Shown here: positions 1 through 8,993 of the stretch, piece by piece | How the letters are laid out: each line of letters begins with the position of its first letter | Numbering within the stretch: the stretch's first letter is position 1 | Origin: Neiella litorisoli | Lineage (GTDB): Bacteria; Pseudomonadota; Gammaproteobacteria; Enterobacterales; Neiellaceae | Direction of reading: 5' to 3' | NCBI RefSeq assembly: GCF_014773395.1 | Contig: NZ_JACXAF010000003.1 | Location: forward strand, 310,001 to 374,000 | Length of the DNA stretch: 64,000 nucleotides | Notes under the pieces: generated by a model | Told to the model about the DNA's origin: nothing | The model's database searches: none | What the model saw: the letters and a program-made list of their open reading frames with translations, nothing else | Position numbers and translations under genes: made by a program

Positions 1-2
1 GA

Positions 3-632
3 GTCGGGGGCATGTTGGCGGGTAAAGCAGGTGTCGTAAGTATCCATGTTGGCGATGGCGGCGATCAACTCGATCCGTTATTGGCCGCCGTGGCCAACAG
101 TGAAATTCCGATCCGGCAGTTTTATCCGACCCACATTAATCGCAACCCTGGCTTATTAAATAGTGGTTTTCGGTTTGCCGAAGCTGGCGGCGTCATTGAT
201 TTTACCACCAGTCATAATCAGCAAATCATTGATGATGGCGAAGTGCTGGCCGCCGAAGCGTTGGCGTTGGCGTTGAATCGGGGGATCTCGGTCAATAACC
301 TGACAATGAGCTCTGATGGTAATGCCAGCCTGCCGATTTTTAGTCGCGATGGGGAGTTAGTGGGCCTCGAAGTGGGGCGGGTTGATAGCCTATTTGGCGC
401 TTTGCGTCAGGCAATTAAAGAATTCGATGTTGCTATTGAACAAGCGCTCAGTGCGGTGACGGCAACGCCGGCTCGAGTGCTTGGCTTAGCTGACAAAGGC
501 CGCATTCAGGTCGGTAAAGACGCCGATTTCATTTGTGTTGAGCCAACGTCGTTTGCCATTGATGCCGTTTGGGCCAAAGGGCAGCAACTGGTCGCCGCTG
601 GCCAACCCATCAAAAAAGGTATGTTTGAATAA
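3..632 (+). CDS. iadA: isoaspartyl dipeptidase (beta-aspartyl peptidase), 3' part
   Basis: Zinc amidohydrolase that hydrolyses beta-aspartyl (isoAsp) dipeptides released from damaged proteins. Only the C-terminal part, about 210 residues, lies in the window; the reading frame is open to the left edge, so the ATG at 12 is an internal Met and not the start. Recognisable family motifs are IHVGD and PTHINRN, which carry metal-binding histidines, and SSDGN, which carries the catalytic Asp in the E. coli enzyme. The C-terminus ends in a typical GMFE, matching the GTFE end of E. coli IadA. Whether an iadX-type neighbour lies upstream cannot be seen. The gene is co-directional with the efflux operon but 262 bp separate them. 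Confidence 0.9.
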   Translation, partial: VGGMLAGKAGVVSIHVGDGGDQLDPLLAAVANSEIPIRQFYPTHINRNPGLLNSGFRFAEAGGVIDFTTSHNQQIIDDGEVLAAEALALALNRGISVNNLTMSSDGNASLPIFSRDGELVGLEVGRVDSLFGALRQAIKEFDVAIEQALSAVTATPARVLGLADKGRIQVGKDADFICVEPTSFAIDAVWAKGQQLVAAGQPIKKGMFE

Positions 633-894
633 CTTGATCGCCCTTACTGGGGCATTTTCAGGGCGCTGCAGGCGAATTGTTGCGGCGACTTTGTTAATTT
701 TTTTCGAAAGTAGATTTTATACAATCGCAAAACATGTAACTATTTGGCGCTGAAGAGGGTTCTCTAGCTACTCCGAGCTAAATACTTCTCGCCTTTGTTA
801 AGTCGCTGCGCCGATCTGCTCACTGCTTTGTCATCAAATTGAACGATGCGCGCGACTTGATATCTCGACAAGGAATTCGATTGAGGTTGTATAT

Positions 895-1983
895 ATGAGT
901 TTCAAACGCTGGGCAATTAGTGCTGTTGTTATTGCTGCTGTCGTCACCATCATTGCGCTTACCAAGCAACAAATGATGTCCGGACAATCGGCTATGGATG
1001 CCGGTGGTGAGCCGGTGATGACGGTTGAGGCGTTGGTGGTTGAGCAAACCGAGTATGCGCCAACCATTGAAGTAACCGGCGAAATCAATGCGTTGCAGCA
1101 AATGCAATTAACCACAGAGTTGGCCGGCACCATCCGCCGGTTAAACCTGCCCATGGGCGGTGTTGTTGCAAGTGGTCAGGTGTTGGTGGAATTGGAGCAC
1201 GCCGAAGAGAGTGCCAAGCTAATTGGCGCTAATGCCAAATTAGAACTCTATCAAACCCGCCTCAAGCGTTTGTTATCGCTACAAGCCAAGAAACAAATTA
1301 GTGAAGAGCAAGTGGACGAGGTGAAAGCCGATGTCAAACTTGCTGAGTCAGAAGTGGCGCAATTAAAAGCCACCATTAATAAGAAAATTTTCAAAGCGCC
1401 ATTTGCTGCCCGTGTCGGCATCCATGATTTGGAGCTTGGCCAATATCTGGATAGCAACACGGTGATCACCACACTAGTTGGCTTGAACGATTCGGTTTGG
1501 GTGGACTTTCAGCTGCCTCAATCGTATTTGCCTCTGGCCATTGGCGATCAGGTTCAGGTGTCATTGATTGGCAAAAATGATAGCCATTCGGCACAGATCG
1601 TTGCCGTTTCGCCGCAGTTGACTAATGCTCGAAGCTTTGATTACCGCGCCAAATTGACCTTGTCGGAAGCGGCAATTGCGCAACTCTACCCCAATACCTT
1701 AGTGTCTATTCAAGTGCCGGTTGCAGCTGCGCAATCGGTTATTAAAGTGCCAGAGCTGGCGCTGGCTCGTGATCAATTCGGTGCTTACGTTTATGTCCTC
1801 GACAGTGACCAAGGCGATTTGCGAGCCAAGCGAACTGCCGTTCGAGTGCTGGCCACCGATAATGGTTGGGCGGTATTGCAAGGTGATCTGCACCCCGCTC
1901 AGCAGATTGCAACCAAGGGCTCATTCAAATTATTCCCATCGGCCAAAGTTAATATCGTTAGCGCGGAATCGGAGGCTCAGTAA
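895..1983 (+). CDS. RND efflux periplasmic adaptor (membrane fusion protein)
   Basis: Adaptor subunit of a tripartite RND exporter, linking the inner-membrane pump to an outer-membrane channel. The 362-residue protein has an N-terminal membrane anchor (about residues 6-23) without a lipobox. A lipoyl/biotinyl-like half domain follows near residues 60-100, then a coiled-coil hairpin rich in Lys, Glu and Gln (about 105-155), the second lipoyl half (KAPFAARVG), and a beta-barrel and membrane-proximal domain. The ATG at 895 follows a GAGG element about 8 bp upstream. Its stop overlaps the start of the pump gene (TAATG), so the two are translationally coupled. No TetR/LysR-type regulator and no TolC-type channel gene adjoin, so the channel must be encoded elsewhere. 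Confidence 0.9.
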   Translation: MSFKRWAISAVVIAAVVTIIALTKQQMMSGQSAMDAGGEPVMTVEALVVEQTEYAPTIEVTGEINALQQMQLTTELAGTIRRLNLPMGGVVASGQVLVELEHAEESAKLIGANAKLELYQTRLKRLLSLQAKKQISEEQVDEVKADVKLAESEVAQLKATINKKIFKAPFAARVGIHDLELGQYLDSNTVITTLVGLNDSVWVDFQLPQSYLPLAIGDQVQVSLIGKNDSHSAQIVAVSPQLTNARSFDYRAKLTLSEAAIAQLYPNTLVSIQVPVAAAQSVIKVPELALARDQFGAYVYVLDSDQGDLRAKRTAVRVLATDNGWAVLQGDLHPAQQIATKGSFKLFPSAKVNIVSAESEAQ

Positions 1984-4900
1984 TGCAGCAGTCTTCGGCA
2001 AACCTGATGGATATATTCGTCAAGCGGCCAGTGCTGTCGATTGTGCTGTCAGTGGTCATTTGTTTATTGGGAATTTGGGCTGCCATTAAAATCCCCGTGT
2101 TGCAGTTCCCCCGCATTGAAAGCTCGTCATTGATTGTCAACACCTATTACACCGGTGCCTCGGCTGAAGTTGTCAAAGGCTTTGTCACCGAACCCATTGA
2201 GCGGGTGGTGGCCACCGTGCCTGGTGTTGAGTACGTGGATTCGCTGACCACCTCCGGTTTAAGCACGGTGACGGCTTGGCTTAACCTGAATGAAGACAGC
2301 ACGCGGGCGCTGGCTGAATTAAATACCCGCCTTAGCCAAATTCGTTATGAATTGCCTCCCGGCGCAGAAGATCCTGTGGTTGAGGTGCGCCGCGCTGATC
2401 GCCCCTTTGCCGTGTTCTATCTTGATGTTGCCTCAGAAGGGCTGTCGCCGGCAGCGGTGACCGATTACCTGACTCGTCAGGTCAACCCGCGTTTAACCAC
2501 AATTGAAGGGGTACAGCGGATCACCATTGAGGGCGCTCGGACGCCGGCAATGCGGGTGTGGCTCGATCCCGATCGGTTGGCAATGTTTGATTTAAGCGCC
2601 GTTGAGGTGTTTGACGCCTTGGCAGCCAATAACACCATTTCGACCCTTGGATTTAGCGAAAGTAGCTCGCAGCGCATTGATATTGTTGCCAATACTCAAC
2701 TTAGCGATGTCAGTGAATTTGAATTGTTGGTGGTCAAGCAGCTTGATAACACCACGGTTTACTTGCGTGATGTGGCGCGCATTGAGCTGGGCTCGGAGGA
2801 CGCCAATGTCACCGCACGACTCGATAATAAGGATACGGTTTATATTGCTGTCTGGCCGCTGCCGGGGGCCAATGAAATCCATATTGGCGATCAGCTCTAT
2901 GAAGCGATAGAAGCGATTAATCCAACCTTACCAATGGGCATGAACATTGGCTTTGCCTATGACGGCACCTTATACATGCGCAATGCACTGCGCGAGATCT
3001 TAACCACCTTGGTTGAAACCGTGGCGCTGGTCGGGATTGTGGTGTTGTTTATGATGGGCTCGCTGCGAACGGCGTTGGTGCCTTTGGTAACCATTCCCAT
3101 CTCTATTCTCGGTGCTCTGGCGGCAATGGCGGTGATGGGCTTTTCAATCAATCTGTTGACGGTATTGGCGATTGTGCTGTCGGTTGGTTTGGTTGTCGAT
3201 GACGCCATTGTGGTGGTAGAAAACGTCGCTCGCTTGATGCGCCAAGGCGTGCCGAGGGTGCAAGCGGCGCTGATGAGCTCGCGCCAACTGATGGTGCCGA
3301 TTATCGCCATGACCCTGACGTTGGCGGCCGTGTATTCACCCATTGGCTTCTTATCTGGCTTAACTGGTACCTTGTTCAAAGAGTTTGCGTTTAGTTTGGC
3401 AGTTGCGGTGTTGGTTTCGGGAGTTGTTGCCCTGACCTTGTCACCCATTATGAGTGCATATGTGAACGCCGATGGCGGCCGCGAAGGGCGCCTGACCAAA
3501 GCCGTGAATCAGGTATTTGAGCGCCTTCAGCAAAGCTATGGCCGCTTACTCGACCAACTATTTACTTGGCGCAATCAGCTCATCTTAGGGGCGGCAGTGC
3601 TGGCAACCTTGGCGGTTCCTTTTTATTTATACAGCGCCAAAGAGTTAGCGCCGATCGAAGATCAAAGCCACATCTTTATGATCGTGCAGTCACCGCCGCA
3701 ATCGTCGTTAAGCTACAACGTCGAGCATGTCCGGCCGGTGGTCGATAAGATGCTGGAAATCGATGGCGTCAACGAAATGTGGCAGGTGATGCTAACCAGT
3801 GGCGGTTTTGCCGGCCTGGATATGGTGGAGCCACATGAGCGTGATTTTGCTCCGCAGGATAAGTTGCCTGAAGTCTACGGCACTTTGAGCCAGTTTGCGG
3901 CCTTGGACATGTTGCCCATTTTAACGCCTTCACTGCCATCAGCTGGCCAATTTGATGTTGAGTTGGTGGTCAAATCCAGTGCCAGTTACCAAGAAATGAA
4001 GCTGGTGGCCGATGAGTTGGTTGCCGCCGCTTACACGTCTGGCAAGTTCCTATTTGCCGATAGTGATTTAAAAATCGATTTGCCGCAGATCCATTTACAG
4101 CTCGATAAACGCAAAATTGCCGATCTCGGCATGCGCGTGACTGATGTGAGTGGCCAATTGGCGGTGTTGCTTTCAAGTAACTACGTCAATCGCTTTGACT
4201 CCGATGGCAAAGCGTACCGAGTGATCCCCATTGTTGGCGATGATATTCGCTCGCGGCCAGAGCAAATTCTTAACTTAACCCTAAAAACGCCTGCGGGTGA
4301 GCTGATCCCCGTGTCGTCGGTGGCATCGATTGAGTGGCATGTGCAGCCGCGCAGCTTGAGCACGTTCTCGCAGCAGAATTCATTCAAGATATACGGCGGC
4401 GCAGCGCCGGGAGTAACCAAAGAACAAGCACTGGTCGCCATTGAGCAGGCCGCGGCGAAAATTCTACCCAAAGGTTACAGCCTTGATTATGCCGGTGAAT
4501 CACGGGCGATGCGTAAAGAAGGCAACACCTTGTTATCGGTGCTGGCCGTATCGTCACTCATCGTGTTCTTGATTCTGGCGGTGCAGTTCAATAGTTTTCG
4601 CGATCCACTGGTGGTATTACTCGGTTGTGTGCCACTGGCATTGGCCGGCGCTTTGGCGCTGCCATTTTTTGAACTGACCACTATCAATATCTACTCACAG
4701 ATTGGCTTAGTGACGCTCATTGGTTTGATTGCCAAAAACGGCATCTTGATCGTCGAATTTGCTAATCATGTCCAAGCCGCAGGCAAGACCAAGCTAGAAG
4801 CGGTCAAAGAAGCGGCGATGACCCGCATGCGGCCCGTGCTGATGACCACCGCCGCGACGGTGTTGGGTCACTTCCCACTAGTGCTAGTAACTGGTGCCGG

Positions 4901-5084
4901 CGCGGAAGCGCGCAACAGTATCGGCATTATTCTGGTGGCAGGCATGTTTATCGGCACCTTCTTCACCTTGTTGGTGCTACCGGCGTTTTATTTGTGGCTG
5001 GCAGAGGATAAACAAGCACTAAAAGGTTTGCAGCGAGAGTTGGCAGAGCAGCAGTCCAAGGCGCATTCGGTAGAGCCCAATTAA
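1983..5084 (+). CDS. RND multidrug efflux permease (HAE1 type)
   Basis: Proton-driven inner-membrane pump of 1033 residues, the usual length for AcrB/MexF-type transporters. The N-terminus (DIFVKRPVLSIVLSVV) is the first transmembrane helix. Transmembrane helix 4 carries the proton-relay pair Asp406-Asp407 in GLVVDDAIVVVEN, and transmembrane helix 10 carries Lys918 in GLIAKNGILIVEF, equivalent to the AcrB Asp407/Asp408/Lys940 triad. These residues place it among proton-coupled hydrophobe/amphiphile exporters and not the heavy-metal branch. It is cotranscribed with the adaptor through a 1-bp overlap. Substrates cannot be read from sequence. An intergenic gap of about 100 bp separates it from the sigma-factor gene. 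Confidence 0.93.
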   Translation: MQQSSANLMDIFVKRPVLSIVLSVVICLLGIWAAIKIPVLQFPRIESSSLIVNTYYTGASAEVVKGFVTEPIERVVATVPGVEYVDSLTTSGLSTVTAWLNLNEDSTRALAELNTRLSQIRYELPPGAEDPVVEVRRADRPFAVFYLDVASEGLSPAAVTDYLTRQVNPRLTTIEGVQRITIEGARTPAMRVWLDPDRLAMFDLSAVEVFDALAANNTISTLGFSESSSQRIDIVANTQLSDVSEFELLVVKQLDNTTVYLRDVARIELGSEDANVTARLDNKDTVYIAVWPLPGANEIHIGDQLYEAIEAINPTLPMGMNIGFAYDGTLYMRNALREILTTLVETVALVGIVVLFMMGSLRTALVPLVTIPISILGALAAMAVMGFSINLLTVLAIVLSVGLVVDDAIVVVENVARLMRQGVPRVQAALMSSRQLMVPIIAMTLTLAAVYSPIGFLSGLTGTLFKEFAFSLAVAVLVSGVVALTLSPIMSAYVNADGGREGRLTKAVNQVFERLQQSYGRLLDQLFTWRNQLILGAAVLATLAVPFYLYSAKELAPIEDQSHIFMIVQSPPQSSLSYNVEHVRPVVDKMLEIDGVNEMWQVMLTSGGFAGLDMVEPHERDFAPQDKLPEVYGTLSQFAALDMLPILTPSLPSAGQFDVELVVKSSASYQEMKLVADELVAAAYTSGKFLFADSDLKIDLPQIHLQLDKRKIADLGMRVTDVSGQLAVLLSSNYVNRFDSDGKAYRVIPIVGDDIRSRPEQILNLTLKTPAGELIPVSSVASIEWHVQPRSLSTFSQQNSFKIYGGAAPGVTKEQALVAIEQAAAKILPKGYSLDYAGESRAMRKEGNTLLSVLAVSSLIVFLILAVQFNSFRDPLVVLLGCVPLALAGALALPFFELTTINIYSQIGLVTLIGLIAKNGILIVEFANHVQAAGKTKLEAVKEAAMTRMRPVLMTTAATVLGHFPLVLVTGAGAEARNSIGIILVAGMFIGTFFTLLVLPAFYLWLAEDKQALKGLQRELAEQQSKAHSVEPN

Positions 5085-5186
5085 AAAAGTTGCTGGCGCT
5101 GTCAACCGAATCGCCAATGAGCCGTTATTGATAGTAATGTTGACAGGCTGGCGGAGTGAGCGGGCTTTGATAAACGATGCGATGCT

Positions 5187-5762
5187 GTGACTGAGATTGA
5201 CGCTGGCGATAACACCGAGTCGACGCCGGTGGACATGGATGAATTTCTGCAAACGATAGAATTGAAGGCCTATCGCATCGCGCTGTTTGCCGTTGGCGAG
5301 CACGCTGATGCGTTGGATATTATTCAGGACACCATGATCAAACTGGTGACCCATTACCAGCAACGGGCAGCAAACGAATGGAAGCCGCTGTTCTATCGCA
5401 TTCTGCAAAACCGCATCACCGACTTTCATCGCAAGCGCAAAGTGCGCAGTTTTGTCCAGATGTTCAATTTCGGCGTTAATCGAGAAGAACCTATGGAATT
5501 GCCCGATAGCGAGCCGCATCCAGACACGGTTCCTCAGTTGGCGTGGCAAAAACAGCACCAGCAAGACGCCGTGTTTAAGGTACTCAATGGCTTACCTTTG
5601 AAACAGCAACAATGTTTTTTACTGCGCAGTTGGGAAGGGATGTCGGTCGCAGAAACCGCAGCCGCGATGGGCTGTTCACCGGGCACGGTAAAAACTCATT
5701 ATTTCCGCGCAACCACGAAGATCAGAGAATTGTTGGAGCACGAGCATGACATCCACATCTAA
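5187..5762 (+). CDS. RNA polymerase ECF sigma factor
   Basis: Sigma-70 family, extracytoplasmic-function type, 191 residues if the GTG at 5187 is used. An in-frame ATG at 5235 directly after a GGTGG element gives a 175-residue alternative that may be the real start. The sigma-2 region (YRIALFAVGEHADALDIIQD, then WKPLFYRILQNRITDFHRK) and the sigma-4 helix-turn-helix (LPLKQQQCFLLRSWEGMSV and GCSPGTVKTHYFRA) are both clear, with a variable linker between them. It overlaps the next gene by 17 bp. The order sigma factor, small single-span membrane protein, small exported protein, DUF3106 protein recurs in proteobacteria. The signal it responds to is unknown. Confidence 0.9.
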   Translation: MTEIDAGDNTESTPVDMDEFLQTIELKAYRIALFAVGEHADALDIIQDTMIKLVTHYQQRAANEWKPLFYRILQNRITDFHRKRKVRSFVQMFNFGVNREEPMELPDSEPHPDTVPQLAWQKQHQQDAVFKVLNGLPLKQQQCFLLRSWEGMSVAETAAAMGCSPGTVKTHYFRATTKIRELLEHEHDIHI

Positions 5763-6135
5763 CAACAAAGAAGTGGAACAATTGGTCAATCAGCAATTGG
5801 ATGCCAGTAACGAGCAATTAACCACGTCGGCTCGCAATGACATCAGCCAAGCTCGCTTGGCGGCGTTACGAGCAGGGCAAAACCAACGCCAGTATCGATC
5901 AGAGCAGTCGAATAGTGTGTTGGCGCCATTTTTTAATCGACCGCGTTGGCAATACGCCATGCCAGTGGTTGCGTTGGCGGCAATCATGTTAGTAACTTAC
6001 CCCTCACCAGAAACTATCCCAGCGTTGCCACATGAGCTGATGTCAGCCGATGTGCCCAACGCTGATTTAGCGTTATTAGAGGATTTAGAGTTTGCTACTT
6101 GGTTGGCGCAGCGACAGCAGGAGGCAGGTCATTAG
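5746..6135 (+). CDS. DUF3619-like membrane protein, probable anti-sigma factor
   Basis: 129-residue protein with a hydrophilic Gln/Asn-rich N-terminal half (about residues 1-65), one transmembrane helix (YAMPVVALAAIMLVTY, about residues 66-81) and a short extracytoplasmic tail containing a conserved-looking acidic segment (LLEDLEFATWLAQ). The ATG at 5746 lies inside the end of the sigma gene and has GGAG just upstream. The position right after an ECF sigma gene and the topology (cytoplasmic N-terminus, single span) fit an anti-sigma factor. No zinc-binding HxxxCxxC motif of the ZAS type is present. The DUF3619 assignment rests on context and general resemblance. The anti-sigma role is inference. 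Confidence 0.65.
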   Translation: MTSTSNNKEVEQLVNQQLDASNEQLTTSARNDISQARLAALRAGQNQRQYRSEQSNSVLAPFFNRPRWQYAMPVVALAAIMLVTYPSPETIPALPHELMSADVPNADLALLEDLEFATWLAQRQQEAGH

Positions 6136-6136
6136 T

Positions 6137-6376
6137 ATGGCGCTCGCAACCTGTATTGGTCAGTCGGCGTATGCTGGCACAGAACAGCAATCACCAGCGA
6201 CACAACAAGAGGCGCCAAGTATGGCGTTTCTGGAGTACTTGGCCGAGTTGGAGCAAGTGGACTGCGAGTGGTTGTCGGCATTAGATGTTGCTGAGCATCA
6301 AGTGGAGCCGCAAGCAGCGAAGCAGGGCAGTAAGAACAAGTCAGAAACAGCGCACGAGCAGGAGGATGGGCAATGA
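6137..6376 (+). CDS. small hypothetical protein of the sigma/DUF3106 operon
   Basis: Small acidic protein of about 79 residues if the ATG at 6137 is used. A GGAGGCAGG ribosome-binding site sits about 10 bp upstream. The N-terminus ends in GQSAYAG, which looks like a signal-peptidase site, but from this ATG the pre-sequence is only 13 residues with no basic residue. A non-ATG start further upstream (TTG at 6092) would supply the arginines of a normal signal peptide. The core motif AFLEYLAELEQVDCEWLSAL resembles the short conserved proteins often found between anti-sigma and DUF3106 genes. It overlaps DUF3106 by 4 bp (ATGA). Function unknown; the start is uncertain. Confidence 0.55.
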   Translation: MALATCIGQSAYAGTEQQSPATQQEAPSMAFLEYLAELEQVDCEWLSALDVAEHQVEPQAAKQGSKNKSETAHEQEDGQ

Positions 6377-6864
6377 AACTATTGTTGTCGTTGATGAGTG
6401 CTCTTTGGTTGCTGTTTGCGATGTCCGCCCACGGCCAACAATGGCAGCAGCTTAGTGCCGAGCAACAGCAGGTACTGAAAAATTTTAAAGATCAGTGGCC
6501 ACAACTCAGTACTGATAAGCAGGAAAAGTTAGCCCTGGGCGCGAGCCGTTGGATTAATATGGATAACAACCAACGGCAACAGGTTTCGGCCAAATATGAT
6601 AAGTGGCGGAAGCTGTCGCCCGAGCAACGCCAGCAGCTCAAAGAAAACTTTAAATCCTTCAAGAAAATGCCCAAGCAACAGCAAGCCGAAGTAAAAAAGT
6701 CGTATGAGCAATTCAATAGCTTGCCACCAGAGCAGCGCAAAGCATTACGTCAGGAGTTCAAGCAATCGCAGGATAAGTTGCGTCAGCAGCAGAAACTGCA
6801 ACGGCAAAAGCAGCAAAAACAACTTCGACAAAAGCAACCCAAGAAGCGTTCGGTGCAACGTTAA
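6373..6864 (+). CDS. DUF3106 exported protein
   Basis: 163-residue protein with a clear signal peptide (about residues 1-21, ending AMSAHG) followed by a strongly repetitive, charged helical region. Units of the type LSxEQQQxLKxFKxxWxxL recur about every 20-25 residues between residues 25 and 130 (QWQQLSAEQQQVLKNF, WPQLSTDKQEKL, WRKLSPEQRQQLKENF, FNSLPPEQRKALRQEF), as in the DUF3106 family. The tail is almost wholly Gln, Lys and Arg. It is the last gene of the ECF sigma operon and probably acts in the periplasm. The repeat pattern recalls periplasmic stress proteins of the Spy/CpxP type, but that is only a resemblance. Confidence 0.8.
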   Translation: MKLLLSLMSALWLLFAMSAHGQQWQQLSAEQQQVLKNFKDQWPQLSTDKQEKLALGASRWINMDNNQRQQVSAKYDKWRKLSPEQRQQLKENFKSFKKMPKQQQAEVKKSYEQFNSLPPEQRKALRQEFKQSQDKLRQQQKLQRQKQQKQLRQKQPKKRSVQR

Positions 6865-6874
6865 GGCGCGAGCT

Positions 6875-7819
6875 CTAAATTAACGAATCGATATCCGTGT
6901 CGTGCTCAGTAATAGCTGCGTTGACGTTGTCATCTTCAAACGTTCTGGCGCCCTTAAGCATCGCTTGGGTGAGTTCGTTGGCATCAAACTTAGTGAGCGC
7001 TTCGTTAGCGCCCACTTGGCGCGCCCGATCGACACTAATTTCGCTCGATAACGATGTGTGCAAGATGATAAAAGCATTGCTCAGGGCTTTGTTGGAGCGA
7101 ATTTCAAACGTCAGCTCATAGCCATCAAGACGCGGCATTTCAATATCGCTGACCACGATCTGGAATGGATTATCATTGGCTGCCGCTTGCTCCAGCATGT
7201 GCAATGCCATTTTGCCATTGTCGGTCACCTGATAATCGACTTCGATGCTGTCCAGCGCCGAGCTAAGTTGCTTGCGGGCCGTTGCAGAGTCATCGACTAG
7301 CAGAATATTCATGCGACTGAGTAGGGCTTGTTCTGGCAGGCTCAGCTCAACATTGGTCTGATTAAACTGCTCGGGGTAAATTGTTTCAAGCAGCATTTCA
7401 ATATCCAGCAGTTGGATCAACTTGTCATCGTTGCGGGTGACGCCCGAAATATAGGCATGCTTGCCGAGAGTGGCTGGCGCTGGATGAATATCGTCCCAGC
7501 GACATTCACTGATCTTGTCGACCTGACGCACTAAAAAACCAACGGTTTGCCGACAAATATCAACCACGATGATGGAACAGGATGGCCGATCTTCGGCTGC
7601 CACAGGCGCAAAGCCAACCGCCGCTGCGAGATCGATGACAGACAGGGTGATGCCGCGCATGGACACCGAACCCAATACATGACTGGGCGATTTCGGTAAC
7701 GCGGTCAGTTGCATGTATGGAACGATTTCTTTCACTTTTAGCGTACCGATAGCAAAAAGCTGGGTGGACGTAAGGTAAAAATGCAGTAAACCCTGAGTCT
7801 GGCTGGTTGCTTTGGTCAT
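6875..7819 (-). CDS. cheV: chemotaxis protein CheV (CheW-receiver fusion)
   Basis: Chemotaxis coupling protein joining an N-terminal CheW-like domain (about residues 8-150) to a C-terminal response-regulator receiver (about 170-300). CheW features include FAIGTLKVKEIVPY, VLGSVSMRGITLSVIDLA and VGFLVRQVDKISE. The receiver has the acidic pair Asp176-Asp177 (LLVDDSATARKQL), the phospho-acceptor Asp225 (VVSDIEMPRLDGYE), and the conserved Thr/Ser and Lys positions (LHTSLSSE, ALTKFDANE). It couples chemoreceptors to CheA and may act as a phosphate sink. No other chemotaxis genes lie nearby, which is normal for cheV paralogues. Its 3' end faces the DUF3106 gene 10 bp away. Confidence 0.9.
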   Translation of the reverse strand: MTKATSQTQGLLHFYLTSTQLFAIGTLKVKEIVPYMQLTALPKSPSHVLGSVSMRGITLSVIDLAAAVGFAPVAAEDRPSCSIIVVDICRQTVGFLVRQVDKISECRWDDIHPAPATLGKHAYISGVTRNDDKLIQLLDIEMLLETIYPEQFNQTNVELSLPEQALLSRMNILLVDDSATARKQLSSALDSIEVDYQVTDNGKMALHMLEQAAANDNPFQIVVSDIEMPRLDGYELTFEIRSNKALSNAFIILHTSLSSEISVDRARQVGANEALTKFDANELTQAMLKGARTFEDDNVNAAITEHDTDIDSLI

Positions 7820-7931
7820 GACTTGCTCGCTAGTACGGCTATTTCTATTCGCTATGTTGTTACCCTACTATCATCGCTGGATAACGAAAAGGGCCGAGAT
7901 CAGTTAGTTAACGTTTGGCCACAAATTCAGC

Positions 7932-8846
7932 TTAAAACAGATAGCCCAAATTGGCCGTCCAAGCGGTGGAGCTTTCGTCACCACCGAAGTCAAAGGACCC
8001 ATTAATATCGACAACCCATTGGTTAAACAGATCAACCGACAGGTAGGTATTGAGCTGACCATAGCTTTCACTACCCAGCGCCGATTGCGAATTGATTAAC
8101 CCGCCACGGCGACCACTGCTAATTTGGCTGATGTTGCGGCCATTGCGTGAGACCACTTCTGACTCGCTGTCGGTTACTTGGCTCCATTGCACCGATGCGC
8201 CAGCCAGCAAGCCGTAGTCGGCCGTTAGCTCTGTGTAGTGAGACGCCGATAGGTTGGCGCTGACAAAGGTTGAATTGCCTTGCTCTTTGGAGGATGAAGC
8301 CGGATCGTCACGCTTTTCTCGGCGTTGGGTCATTTGCCAATCGCTGTAGTGAACGCCAAGGCCAACGCCTAGTTGCCAGTTGTCGATTTGCCAATCGTAG
8401 CTGGTGTTCAGTGAGTAAGAAGGAGATTCGGTATCGCGCTGAAATGTGACAACCGATTCTTTGCCTGCTTTGAAGGTTAAATCGTCTTGCCAGTTATTGT
8501 AACTGGCGGTAATCGACCAGCTATCAAGGTAATAGCCAACAGCAAGGCTCCAACTGTCAATATCAAGCGAGCTATTCACCCGGTCGTTTACTGGCTCAGA
8601 TTCATCGGCAACATAGACATCGGCGCTGACAGACAACTGATCCGTTAAATCCAGCGACAATAGCGCGGTTTTGCCGGCTGGCTTGAAGTTGATGATCCGC
8701 TCGTTGACCTGGGTTGTTTGCTCTGATTGACCATAACCGATATACAGCGCGCTGGCATAGCTGGCGGCAGGTGTAAGTAAAAAAGAGCTAAGTAGGGCAG
8801 TGGTGAGATAACGCGGTTGGATAACGTTTAACGGGCTTGAGGACAT
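7932..8846 (-). CDS. putative outer-membrane beta-barrel protein
   Basis: 304-residue exported protein. The signal peptide covers about residues 1-32 (hydrophobic TTALLSSFLLTPAASYASA). The rest alternates amphipathic beta strands ending in Trp, Tyr or Phe (SWSLAVGYYLDSWSITASY, NWQLGVGLGVHYSDW, YLSVDLFNQWVVDINGSF) with polar, Asp/Ser-rich loops. It finishes in Gly-Tyr-Leu-Phe with a C-terminal Phe, the BAM recognition feature of outer-membrane proteins. I do not recognise a named family; it could be a small porin or an autotransporter-type barrel lacking a passenger. The start has only a weak Shine-Dalgarno sequence. cheV lies 112 bp downstream with no terminator seen between. Confidence 0.65.
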   Translation of the reverse strand: MSSSPLNVIQPRYLTTALLSSFLLTPAASYASALYIGYGQSEQTTQVNERIINFKPAGKTALLSLDLTDQLSVSADVYVADESEPVNDRVNSSLDIDSWSLAVGYYLDSWSITASYNNWQDDLTFKAGKESVVTFQRDTESPSYSLNTSYDWQIDNWQLGVGLGVHYSDWQMTQRREKRDDPASSSKEQGNSTFVSANLSASHYTELTADYGLLAGASVQWSQVTDSESEVVSRNGRNISQISSGRRGGLINSQSALGSESYGQLNTYLSVDLFNQWVVDINGSFDFGGDESSTAWTANLGYLF

Positions 8847-8927
8847 GACTTCGAAACATGAAAAGTGATGCCATCGACGTTAGCGGATTAAACAAAAATT
8901 AACAATTGCAGCGCGCAAAGGACGGGT

Positions 8928-8960
8928 AAAAAAAGCCCATATTTCTAAGGAAATATGGGC
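8928..8960 (-). terminator. intrinsic terminator of the EF-hand gene
   Basis: Perfect 10-bp inverted repeat (GCCCATATTT at 8935-8944, AAATATGGGC at 8951-8960) with a 6-nt loop. On the minus strand it is followed by a run of seven T residues (8928-8934). It lies 34 bp past the stop of the EF-hand gene. Confidence 0.85.
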
Positions 8961-8993
8961 CAACAACAAGCCAAAGGGGGAACGGCAAGTGGT

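Noticed and set aside
12-632. Start of the dipeptidase gene at the ATG at 12
   Set aside because: The frame is open to position 3 and the protein lacks the N-terminal metal site, so the gene is truncated by the window edge.
2957-3499. 180-codon minus-strand frame inside the RND permease gene
   Set aside because: Thr/Ala/Met-rich antisense shadow with no family resemblance.
5019-5564. 181-codon minus-strand frame over the RND/sigma junction
   Set aside because: Antisense to the real sigma factor gene; no motif and no start signal.
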